64,000 nucleotides of DNA from an uncultured Prevotellaceae bacterium. GTDB lineage: Bacteria; Bacteroidota; Bacteroidia; Bacteroidales; Bacteroidaceae. Of the stretch, positions 56,567 to 64,000 are shown one piece after another; positions within the stretch are counted from its first letter, which is position 1; every line of letters starts with the position of its first letter. Location of the stretch: the NCBI GenBank assembly GCA_949295905.1, contig CASFNA010000023.1:124001-188000 (forward strand), in the 5' to 3' direction. Both the position numbers and the translations under genes were made by a program. Below the pieces are notes generated by a model that made no database searches, was not told the origin of the DNA, and saw only the letters and a list, made by a program, of their open reading frames with translations.

Positions 56567-58768
56567 TCAGATAAACGCAACAGTAAGTCCTGCCATTACA
56601 ATACTTACCATTGACATCAGCTTTATCAGAATATTAAGCGATGGACCAGACGTGTCCTTGAATGGGTCTCCTACAGTATCGCCAACAATAGCCGCTTTAT
56701 GGCACAGCGACCCCTTACCACCGAAATTTCCTTCCTCAATCATCTTCTTCGCATTGTCCCATGCTCCGCCAGAATTAGCCATGAAAACCGCAAGCGTAAA
56801 ACCTGTTGACATTCCGCCAACAAGCAGTCCCAAGACCCCTGCAACACCAAGCACCATGCCAACAACAACGGGTATCACAATCGCCAAAAGCGACGGCAAT
56901 ATCATCTCACGGAGTGCCGAACGGGTAGATATCTTTATGCAACGGTCATAGTCTGGCGTAGCCTTGCCGTCCAATATGCCCTTGATTTCGCGGAACTGCC
57001 GCCTTACCTCTTCTACCATAGAACCTGCGGCACGGCCAACGGCACCCATTGTGATGCCGCTGAACATGAATGCCGCCATTGCGCCGACAAACACACCGAC
57101 AAGCACATTTGGATTCATTAGGTTTACCTGGAAGAAGTCAATCATGTCAAGCAGCCCTGCATTGTCAGGGTTAAAAGTGTTCCCTACATTGTCAATGAAC
57201 GTCTTTCCCTCCGCAACAGCTCTCGACATGTTGATTTTTATTTCCTCGATATATGAAGCAAGAAGTGCCAACGCCGTAAGTGCCGCACTGCCAATAGCAA
57301 ACCCTTTGCCTGTAGCAGCGGTAGTATTGCCCAGCGCATCGAGCGCATCTGTACGCTTGCGCACTTCCGGGTCAAGGCCGCTCATCTCCGCATTGCCACC
57401 AGCATTGTCGGCAATCGGGCCGTAAGCATCGGTGGCAAGTGTTATCCCAAGTGTTGAAAGCATACCTACGGCAGCTATGCCAATGCCATAAAGTCCTTTT
57501 GATATACTCTCCGAGCTCATTGACATGTCAAATCCGTTGGCGCAAAGATAACTTGCAATAATGGCTACGGATATTGTAACGACAGGCACCATGGTCGATA
57601 TCATGCCTGTACCTATACCTTTAATTATTACGGTAGCCGACCCCGTCTCCGACGATTTAGCAATACTCTTCGTCGGTTTGTAACTCTGGCTGGTGTAATA
57701 TTCCGTCGCAGCACCAATTATGACACCAGCCGCAAGGCCGCTGATTACCGAGAACGAGACACCAACCCAGTTTTCTATGTCAAGCAGATAGAGTATTACA
57801 AATGTCGCCACGGCTATCAGGCAGGCCGAAACGTTTGTGCCGAGACTCAAAGAATGGAGCAAATCCCTCATAGTAGCGCCTTCCCTTGTACGCACCATGA
57901 ATATCCCGGCCAATGAAAGGAATATGCCTACTGCCGCTATAAGCATCGGAGCTATGACGGCCTTAAGCTGCATGTCGCCGTTCAATGCGAAAGCTGTAGC
58001 ACCGAGAGCTGCGGTACTAAGTATGCTGCCGCAATAGCTTTCATACAGGTCAGCACCCATACCGGCTACGTCACCAACGTTGTCGCCAACGTTATCCGCA
58101 ATGGTTGCAGGGTTGCGCGGGTCGTCTTCCGGAATGTTGGCTTCGACTTTGCCCACAAGGTCTGCACCCACATCGGCAGCTTTTGTATATATACCACCGC
58201 CTACACGGGCGAACAATGCCTGCGTTGACGCTCCCATTCCGAAAGTAAGCATTGTCGTTGTAATGGTTACAAGAGCTGTGTTCTCACCTTCATAAAAGGC
58301 ACTAAGCAAAACAAACCATACGGCAATGTCAAGCAGTCCGAGACCTACGACAACAAGCCCCATCACCGCCCCGCTCCTGAATGCTATCTTCAAACCGCGG
58401 TCAAGGCTTTTGCTTACGGCATTTGCCGTGCGTGCAGAAGCATACGTTGCAGTCTTCATGCCGAAAAATCCGCATAGTCCGGAGAATATTCCACCAGTAA
58501 GAAAAGCAAACGGCACCCACGGGTTCTGTACATGAAGAACATACGACATGAATGCGAACACAAGGCAAAGTATGATGAATATCAAAGTCACGACCTTGTA
58601 CTGCTGCCTTAAATAAGCCATGGCACCGATGCGCACGTACCCGGCAATTTCCTTCATACGGTCGGTTCCTTCATCTTCCTTCATCATGTACTTGAAGAAA
58701 TACCACGCCATTGCCAACGCGCAAACCGATGCGAACGGCACAAGCCAAAATACTAACGGAATATTCAT
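56567..58768 (-). CDS. hppA: Membrane-bound ion-translocating pyrophosphatase, K+-dependent type
   Basis: Hydrolyses cytoplasmic pyrophosphate and pumps H+ and/or Na+. The 733-residue, 15-17-helix protein has the catalytic GGGIYTKAADVGADLVGKVE and PEDDPRNPATIADNVGDNVGD regions and the C-terminal DTVGDPFKDTSGPSLNI. GNTTAATGKG (coding 57331-57302) contains the alanine typical of K+-dependent enzymes; K+-independent ones have lysine there. A Bacteroides homologue of this type is reported to pump both Na+ and H+. It starts 14 bp after the porin stop, suggesting a pyrophosphate/phosphate unit, and the flippase follows. Confidence 0.95.
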   Translation of the reverse strand: MNIPLVFWLVPFASVCALAMAWYFFKYMMKEDEGTDRMKEIAGYVRIGAMAYLRQQYKVVTLIFIILCLVFAFMSYVLHVQNPWVPFAFLTGGIFSGLCGFFGMKTATYASARTANAVSKSLDRGLKIAFRSGAVMGLVVVGLGLLDIAVWFVLLSAFYEGENTALVTITTTMLTFGMGASTQALFARVGGGIYTKAADVGADLVGKVEANIPEDDPRNPATIADNVGDNVGDVAGMGADLYESYCGSILSTAALGATAFALNGDMQLKAVIAPMLIAAVGIFLSLAGIFMVRTREGATMRDLLHSLSLGTNVSACLIAVATFVILYLLDIENWVGVSFSVISGLAAGVIIGAATEYYTSQSYKPTKSIAKSSETGSATVIIKGIGTGMISTMVPVVTISVAIIASYLCANGFDMSMSSESISKGLYGIGIAAVGMLSTLGITLATDAYGPIADNAGGNAEMSGLDPEVRKRTDALDALGNTTAATGKGFAIGSAALTALALLASYIEEIKINMSRAVAEGKTFIDNVGNTFNPDNAGLLDMIDFFQVNLMNPNVLVGVFVGAMAAFMFSGITMGAVGRAAGSMVEEVRRQFREIKGILDGKATPDYDRCIKISTRSALREMILPSLLAIVIPVVVGMVLGVAGVLGLLVGGMSTGFTLAVFMANSGGAWDNAKKMIEEGNFGGKGSLCHKAAIVGDTVGDPFKDTSGPSLNILIKLMSMVSIVMAGLTVAFI

Positions 58769-58782
58769 AATATTTGATTTAA

Positions 58783-59874
58783 TTAAAACCTGAACGATAA
58801 CTGCGTGTCAATCATGCTGTAATTATGCTTTGCAAGAGAGCGGTCGTTTACAAATGCGTATTCAAGATTTATCTGAAGGTTCTTGACAAACATGTAATCC
58901 ACACCCAACTCATAAAAAGTCTTGCTTGTACCCCACTCCGCCTGCGGACGGTACATGTCATAACGCGCCTTTACATGCAGTTTTTTCTTTATTATCGGGG
59001 CAATCGCCAAAGCGTAAAAACCGTCAGCCTTGTTGCCTGACGCATAGTTAACATCGTCTTTCTTAGCGTCGGAACTTTGGTTGTACACCGTGCTGAAGCC
59101 GTAGCCCGTCGAGTGTATGTATTCGGAACGCAGCGTCCAGTCATCAAAAACATACTCCCCGCTTATTGCATAGCGATACTTTCCGAGGCTCTTCACTCCG
59201 TTTTCGCCTTTGCGTGCATACGAGCCTGCCCAACCGAACGCGCCTATGCGCAACCCTGCAACCGGCATAACCCATGCACCACCGATTACGTCTTTCCTGT
59301 TGTCAACGTCCTTTGTATTTATTCCTTGACCGTTGAATACGCCTATCTGGTAATGAAACAGATAGCGGCCAGACGCATTTTTCAACAAATCGCCCTGCAA
59401 CTGCACACCAATATCGCGGCCATTTGAGGCATGTTCGCCAGTCCTGTCGTTGAAGCCAGCCAGCTTACTGACATTCTGTGAATACCCCATAAATCCCTGG
59501 TCGATGGGGTTCATGGGGTTTTCAAACGTAAAGGGACGCTTGAACTGACCTGCTTTTATTTTAAGGAAAGGCAACTTCTGCCACTCTATATACACATCAA
59601 CCATTCTTGGACTATCGCCAAATGTCGAAGTGTTGCCGTTGATTTGTCCCTGCAACTTATAGGCGAAATCACCAAGTATGCGCCCGTCAAGCGACAAACG
59701 TATCATCCTTACATTAAACGAATTGCTTTCCGCACCATGCTGACCACTGTATTGATACTGTCCTATAGCATAGCCACTGAACTTCGGTTTGTCAAAAAGT
59801 TTAGCTTTCTCCTGCGCAGACACGCATATAAAAGTAAAAAAGTAAAAAAGTAAAACAACTATTTTGTAATTCAT
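58783..59874 (-). CDS. OprO/OprP-type porin
   Basis: A 363-residue outer-membrane beta barrel with a signal peptide (MNYKIVVLLFYFFTFICVSAQ) and the pattern of the phosphate-selective porin family: FSGYAIGQYQYSGQHGAESNSFNVRMIRL near the N-terminus, PFLKIKAGQFKRPFTFENPM, and a terminal strand ending in phenylalanine (LSFRF). Phosphate selectivity is inferred only from the family. It is 14 bp upstream of hppA and 48 bp downstream of rlmD; no -7 box of its own is visible. Confidence 0.85.
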   Translation of the reverse strand: MNYKIVVLLFYFFTFICVSAQEKAKLFDKPKFSGYAIGQYQYSGQHGAESNSFNVRMIRLSLDGRILGDFAYKLQGQINGNTSTFGDSPRMVDVYIEWQKLPFLKIKAGQFKRPFTFENPMNPIDQGFMGYSQNVSKLAGFNDRTGEHASNGRDIGVQLQGDLLKNASGRYLFHYQIGVFNGQGINTKDVDNRKDVIGGAWVMPVAGLRIGAFGWAGSYARKGENGVKSLGKYRYAISGEYVFDDWTLRSEYIHSTGYGFSTVYNQSSDAKKDDVNYASGNKADGFYALAIAPIIKKKLHVKARYDMYRPQAEWGTSKTFYELGVDYMFVKNLQINLEYAFVNDRSLAKHNYSMIDTQLSFRF

Positions 59875-59922
59875 AATTCACAATCAATGATTCATAATCG
59901 GATATTGACGGCTCGCTTGCTG

Positions 59923-61341
59923 TTATCTTATTTCAAGCAATACGACGTTCTCCACATGCGGTGTATGCGGAAACATGTCTACTGGTTGAACGGCTTTCAC
60001 CTTATAATACGGGTCTAACAAAGCGAGGTCACGCGCCTGAGTGGCCGGGTTGCAACTGACATATACAATACGCTTTGCTCCTGTGCGTATTATTGTTTGC
60101 ACCACATCAGGGTGCATTCCGGCGCGTGGAGGGTCGGTAATGATTACGTCCGGGCGACCGTTTGCCGCAATGAAATCATCGGTAAGGATGTCTTTCATGT
60201 CACCAGCGTAAAACTCCGTATTGTCAATACCGTTGATTCCCGAGTTTATTTTGGCATCCTCTATGGCTTCAGGTACATATTCAATACCAATCACCTTGCG
60301 TGCCTTGCGCGCTACAAAGTTGGCGATTGTACCTGTACCCGTGTACAAGTCATACACAAGTTCTTCGCCGGTAAGCCCGGCGAAGTCGCGCGCCACAGAG
60401 TACAAGCGCAAAGCCTGGTCGGTGTTTGTCTGATAAAAGCTCTTCGGTCCAACCTTGAACTTCAGTCCCTCCATCACTTCATATATATAGCCATTACCCT
60501 TAAATACCTGAATATCAAGGTCGTTGAACGTATCGTTAAACTTTTGATTGTCAACATAAAGCAACGAACTGATTTCAGAAAAGCCGTCGGCAATATGCTG
60601 AAGCAAGGCTTTCGCACGTTCTTCATCTCCCTCCTCGTCATAATGAAATTGCACAAGCACCATCCATTCACCAGTGTCCGAATTGCGGATTACGATGTCG
60701 CGCAGCAGGCCGTGCTTGCTCCTTTGGTTGAAGAAGGTCATGCCCGTAGCATAGGCATAGTCGCGTATGGCGTTGCGTATGCGGTTGTGCAGGTCGTCCA
60801 TAAGCCAACACTTCTCTATCGGAAGTATTTTGTCGAACGCCCCGGTTATGTGGAAACCTATGGCGTTCATCTGCGTATATTCCATCTCTGCGGCAACTTC
60901 CTCCTTTGTCAGCCAGCGCTTGTCAGAGCAGCCAAACTCAAGTTTGTTACGGTAACCGAATGTTTTTTCAGAGCCGAGGATAGGCAGAATGTCTGGCAAA
61001 TCAACCTTGCCTATGCGCGTAAGCTGGTCATACACTTGCCGTTGCTTCATCTTCAACTGTTCTGCATACGGCACATTCTGCCACTTACAGCCACCGCAAA
61101 GTCCGAAATGAACGCACTGCGGAGTTATCCTTACATCGCTTGGCTTCACAATTCTTATGATTTCAGCCTCGCAATAGCTGTGTTTCTTGCGACGCACCTG
61201 CAAGTCAACCACATCGCCGGGAACAGCGAACGGTACGAATACCACAAGGTCGTCAACTCTCGCCAAAGCCTTGCCCTCCGCCGCATAGTCTGTTATAATG
61301 ACGTTTTCCAAAATGGGTAACGGTTTCTTTTTCCTGCTCAT
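59923..61341 (-). CDS. rlmD: 23S rRNA (uracil-5-)-methyltransferase (RlmD/RumA-like)
   Basis: Methylates a uridine in 23S rRNA (RlmD: U1939; assignment to one site is by family). The ATG at 61341 (MSRKKKPLPIL) gives 472 residues; the longer frame to 61407 is rejected because a -7 box lies at 61376-61369, inside it. A TRAM domain comes first, then an Fe-S motif CVHFGLCGGCKWQ (about 76-88), the SAM motif DLYTGTGT and the catalytic cysteine in VYVSCNP near the C-terminus. It heads a long co-directional gene run to the pyruvyl transferase. Confidence 0.92.
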   Translation of the reverse strand: MSRKKKPLPILENVIITDYAAEGKALARVDDLVVFVPFAVPGDVVDLQVRRKKHSYCEAEIIRIVKPSDVRITPQCVHFGLCGGCKWQNVPYAEQLKMKQRQVYDQLTRIGKVDLPDILPILGSEKTFGYRNKLEFGCSDKRWLTKEEVAAEMEYTQMNAIGFHITGAFDKILPIEKCWLMDDLHNRIRNAIRDYAYATGMTFFNQRSKHGLLRDIVIRNSDTGEWMVLVQFHYDEEGDEERAKALLQHIADGFSEISSLLYVDNQKFNDTFNDLDIQVFKGNGYIYEVMEGLKFKVGPKSFYQTNTDQALRLYSVARDFAGLTGEELVYDLYTGTGTIANFVARKARKVIGIEYVPEAIEDAKINSGINGIDNTEFYAGDMKDILTDDFIAANGRPDVIITDPPRAGMHPDVVQTIIRTGAKRIVYVSCNPATQARDLALLDPYYKVKAVQPVDMFPHTPHVENVVLLEIR

Positions 61342-61426
61342 ATATAAGATAAGGTGTGAATTTTGGCACAAAAGTAATACAAAAAAATGAATATGGCAGG
61401 CTATCAACAGATTTTAATCTGAAATG

Positions 61427-61457
61427 TTTGTGAAAATGGGAACATGAGTTATATTTG
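61427..61457 (+). promoter_or_regulatory. Promoter of the STM3941-like gene
   Basis: TTTG (61427-61430), 19 nt, TATATTTG (61450-61457). It shows that the ATG at 61444 cannot be used; translation begins at 61489. Confidence 0.8.
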
Positions 61458-61488
61458 CAGAATATTAACCGATAAAACAAACATTCAT

Positions 61489-62037
61489 ATGCAAACACAC
61501 CAAAGACCAACAACCGACGATACGGAAATAAGGATATACGAGAGGCTGCCCAAAAGTTTATTTATGTCGTTGCTATGCCTGATGTTCGCCGTTGGAGGCA
61601 TATTCATCCTTAGAGACGATAGTGCAGGAATAGCCTTAAAGATAATAGGCGGCTGGCTCAATCTTATGTTTTTCGGTCTCGGCGGCTTGTTTGTGCTCGG
61701 CTCTACATTGTTTAATAGGATTAAGCGCATACCCTCTTTAATCATACGCAACGACTGCGTATGTATTCATATACCACTGAAAAACAAATATGACATCATC
61801 CTGTTCAAGGACGTAAACAGTTTCAGCTTAATAAAACCAAGTATGACGAAACTGATTTCTGTAAACTACAAATCGGCCGAAATGATTAAAGAATTTGACA
61901 GAAGCAGCCACATAGAGCAGCTGTTGATGACCTTCAATTACAGGACAATCAACACATTAAAAAGCATTCCGGCGGAAAACTTGACCTTAAGCGCAAAGAA
62001 AATCTGTGCTATATTGAACAGCAAGCTTGCAAGATAA
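61489..62037 (+). CDS. Small membrane protein, STM3941-like
   Basis: A 182-residue protein with two hydrophobic segments (SLFMSLLCLMFAVGGIFIL and IIGGWLNLMFFGLGGLFVLG, about 23-72) and a cytoplasmic C-terminal domain with strands like a PH fold (IPSLIIRNDCVCIHI, YDIILFKDVNSFSLI). It resembles the STM3941 family, whose role is unknown. The start is fixed by the promoter just upstream. It stands alone and converges on the glutamine synthetase gene. Confidence 0.7.
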   Translation: MQTHQRPTTDDTEIRIYERLPKSLFMSLLCLMFAVGGIFILRDDSAGIALKIIGGWLNLMFFGLGGLFVLGSTLFNRIKRIPSLIIRNDCVCIHIPLKNKYDIILFKDVNSFSLIKPSMTKLISVNYKSAEMIKEFDRSSHIEQLLMTFNYRTINTLKSIPAENLTLSAKKICAILNSKLAR

Positions 62038-62042
62038 CACAA

Positions 62043-62074
62043 GTTCGGCATAATGATTGCCCATTATGCCGAAC
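62043..62074. terminator. Bidirectional hairpin between convergent genes
   Basis: GTTCGGCATAATG and CATTATGCCGAAC form a perfect 13-bp stem, 6 bp after the STM3941-like stop and 33 bp beyond the glutamine synthetase stop. The T-run is missing, so strength is uncertain. Confidence 0.65.
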
Positions 62075-62106
62075 CCGTTAGCATATCCTTGGCTCTGTAA
62101 CAATTG

Positions 62107-63603
62107 TCAGCAATGGAACGACGTGCGTACAAGCTGCTCCATAAGCTCAGCATCTTGCTCCGCCCTGGCACGCAAACCGGCATCGTCAAGACTACGCAGC
62201 TTGCTTATTATTCCATTTATCATGCGCGGTGTAAACACTCCACCGGCTTCATATATACTGCGATGCCGTTCAAGCCAGCCGGCAGATGCCACGCAGCAAT
62301 CGGGCAACTGCTCGAACTTATCGTTATTGCTACCGCTTTCTCCTAATCCTACATATTTGTCAGCCGCGATGCCGAGAGCCTTGTCCTCGTCCATCTCCAA
62401 GCCGTAACGGCAGGCCACGCACAGGCCGGCCATAAGCTGGTAAACATCGGCTGAAGCGTCGGGCGAGCGCATCTCCACAGTCTGCTTCTGCATTGTATCA
62501 CCATCGGCTTCCTGCTCCAGGGGGTTAGCCTGTACACACATATCCTTGCCGGATGTCCAGCCTAAAGGCACGCGCACGAGCACGGAGCGGTTACAGTCGC
62601 CCCAGCACACGCTCGTGGGCGCTTCCTGATGGGGCACAAGGCGGAAATAAGACACGGGAGTCTTGTTGCCGAAAGCCGTGATTGACGGTGCAAGCTCCAT
62701 CATCCCGGCTATGGCGCGACGCGCCTCGGCTGACAATTTGCCGCCAGAGGTCATACAATTGCGACCGTCTTTCATCAGTCTCATATGGACATGCAGTCCT
62801 GAACCGGCTTTGCCTGCGGTGATTTTCGGAGCGAACGTAACGTCAAGGCCGTACTCGTAAGCAAGATTACGGATTACCCACTTGGCCAGCACCAGCTGGT
62901 CGGCCGCGCTCTCTACGGGACACGGCAGAAACTCTATTTCATTCTGCTCGTACACCTTGCCGTCTTCAGTGAAGTTGCCAACCTCCGAGTGTCCGTACTT
63001 GATTTGTCCGCCGGTCTGCGCAATGTATTCCATGCACTTCTTGCGGAACTCGCCCAGCTTGGCGAACGGCCCCGACTCGTGGTATCCGCGCTGGTCCACG
63101 GCGGGGAACATGCCGTCGTCTTCGGCTATTACATAATACTCAAGCTCGCCCATCGCCTCGTAAGTCATGCCGGTAGAAGCAGTGAACGCCTTGGCGGCAC
63201 GGTGCAACGTCTGCTCAGGAGAGCAGGCAAACGGCAACCCGTCTTTGTCGAAAAACGAGCATAGCAGGCACAACGTGGGTATTTCAGAGAACGGACTGAC
63301 AAACGCCGTGCGAAAACGAGGCATAACATAGAGGTCGCTGCTTTCGGCCTCGACAAACGAAGGGAACAGGCTTGAACCGTCAACCCTCTCGCCGTATGTG
63401 AGGATTGTCTCGAGGTAAGCAAGATTGTTTATCGTGAAATTGAGCGTCTTCACGCGTCCGTCTTCGGCCGGATACATGAAATCTACCATCCTGATGCCTT
63501 TTTCACGGATGAATGTCAGGATGTCTGCCTTTGTAAACTCCGAAGCAGGTTTCTGAAAATACGCCACCAAGCTGTTGGCGCTCATTTCGACAGTTTTGTC
63601 CAT
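62107..63603 (-). CDS. glnA: Glutamine synthetase family protein
   Basis: ATP-dependent ligation of ammonia to glutamate is the expected reaction. With the start at 63603 (MDKTVEMSANSLVAYF; codon 5 of the longer frame) it has 498 residues. It has the type I layout: metal-binding GELEYYVI, the KITAGKAGSGLHVHMRL block, the SYFRLVPHQEAP loop with an unusual His after the Pro, and NRSVLVRVP. The adenylylation loop known from enterobacterial GlnA is not recognisable. It is distinct from the large GlnN type III form of Bacteroides. A related polyamine- or amide-synthetase function cannot be excluded. Confidence 0.82.
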   Translation of the reverse strand: MDKTVEMSANSLVAYFQKPASEFTKADILTFIREKGIRMVDFMYPAEDGRVKTLNFTINNLAYLETILTYGERVDGSSLFPSFVEAESSDLYVMPRFRTAFVSPFSEIPTLCLLCSFFDKDGLPFACSPEQTLHRAAKAFTASTGMTYEAMGELEYYVIAEDDGMFPAVDQRGYHESGPFAKLGEFRKKCMEYIAQTGGQIKYGHSEVGNFTEDGKVYEQNEIEFLPCPVESAADQLVLAKWVIRNLAYEYGLDVTFAPKITAGKAGSGLHVHMRLMKDGRNCMTSGGKLSAEARRAIAGMMELAPSITAFGNKTPVSYFRLVPHQEAPTSVCWGDCNRSVLVRVPLGWTSGKDMCVQANPLEQEADGDTMQKQTVEMRSPDASADVYQLMAGLCVACRYGLEMDEDKALGIAADKYVGLGESGSNNDKFEQLPDCCVASAGWLERHRSIYEAGGVFTPRMINGIISKLRSLDDAGLRARAEQDAELMEQLVRTSFHC

Positions 63604-64000
63604 AGTAATAAACATTTAAAGCCAATAATTCATATTACAGTTAACAATGGATGGGAAACAAGGTGCACACACCTTTTCTCGATAATTGTCGCAAAGATAA
63701 ACATTTTTATTCCACGCCGCAAATTTCAGATGCTATATTTATCATTAAAAATAAAAAAACTAAGCGACACCGTTGATGACACAATGATAGAAGCGCGGCC
63801 CAAATACCGCATGCAACAGGCTGCCGAGCTTTCATTTTTTTAACCGAACACATCAAATAAGGTTCAATACGTAAGATGTTTTGAGACATGGAAGTCCTAA
63901 CTGACAAAAATATATGCAATAGCACTTTAAAGCTTACATTATGAATTCTGTTTAACATTTAAAACTGCGGTGTTTTCAATTGACTTACCGGTTTGCGTAA
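63604..64000. other. Intergenic sequence at the right edge
   Basis: About 400 bp upstream of glutamine synthetase. It has the promoter above; beyond about 63725 I see AT-rich sequence with no supported gene or repeat. A small open frame (63707-63958, minus) overlaps the promoter and is not credible. Confidence 0.6.
63692..63723 (-). promoter_or_regulatory. Glutamine synthetase promoter
   Basis: On the minus strand TTTG (63723-63720), 20 nt, TATCTTTG (63699-63692); leader about 85 nt. Confidence 0.8.

Noticed and set aside
60097..61320. Long plus-strand open frame (407 codons) over rlmD
   Set aside because: Antisense to a gene with complete Fe-S, SAM and catalytic motifs; no promoter and no recognisable domain.
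61444..61488. Upstream start of the STM3941-like gene
   Set aside because: The ATG at 61444 is upstream of and overlapping the -7 box at 61450-61457, so it would not be on the transcript.
63707..63958. 83-codon minus-strand open frame at the right edge
   Set aside because: It ends at 63707, overlapping the -33 region of the glutamine synthetase promoter, and the product has no recognisable feature.

Overview
The window is a chromosomal segment from a member of the Bacteroidetes, most likely a Prevotellaceae species. The evidence is the many promoters of the Bacteroidetes type (TTTG, about 20 nt, then TAnnTTTG), the short 287-residue primary sigma factor, fimbrillin-family lipoproteins with a DUF3575 gene, a Nudix-type AraR in an arabinose operon, a type IX secretion-like C-terminal domain, and Na+ bioenergetics (Nqr, K+-dependent membrane pyrophosphatase). 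The genus is inferred from gene style and not proved. I saw no rRNA, tRNA, CRISPR array, phage or transposase gene.

Layout. 1-2196: nqrB (cut by the window edge) and nqrA. 2800-5992: fabD, a cytoplasmic GH13 amylase-like enzyme and a free-standing AlaX-like editing protein. 6136-10769 (minus strand): a small secreted protein, rpoD, an HtrA protease and an MltF-like lytic transglycosylase. 10899-14106: hisG-hisD-hisC without hisB. 14724-19628: an ABC-F ATPase, grpE, dnaJ, folC. 19733-22006: galM-galK. 22408-25878 (minus): a four-gene fimbrial operon whose promoter lies inside a 168-bp element bounded by a perfect 17-bp inverted repeat. 26761-34502: an arabinose operon (secreted mutarotase, SSS transporter, araR, araD, araA, araB), followed by transketolase and rpiB, into which its product xylulose 5-phosphate flows. 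37568-41138 (minus): pyk, dinB, a DMT exporter. 41394-44667 (minus): an envelope-stress-like operon (T9SS-tail protein, L,D-transpeptidase, ECF sigma, putative anti-sigma, Spy-like protein). 44743-47063 (minus): RNase Z, a lipoprotein, mazG. 47159-51082: valS and a C11 peptidase lipoprotein. 51190-61341 (minus): ugd, a pyruvyl transferase / Fe-S protein / flippase trio, membrane pyrophosphatase, a phosphate-type porin and rlmD. 61489-63603: a small membrane protein and a glutamine synthetase.

The strongest candidate for a new system is the fimbrial operon with its apparent invertible promoter. The promoter currently points at the operon (ON), and inversion would turn it away, so the fimbriae are probably phase variable. 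No recombinase gene lies in the window, so the invertase would have to act from elsewhere.

The intergenic DNA is also unusual. At least three families of palindromic repeats recur: GGCCGTCTTT hairpins at about seven sites, TTAAGAGTTAAG inverted repeats with perfect arms of up to 34 bp at three sites (two of them inside operons), and GCGGATTGCAAATCC repeats after galK.
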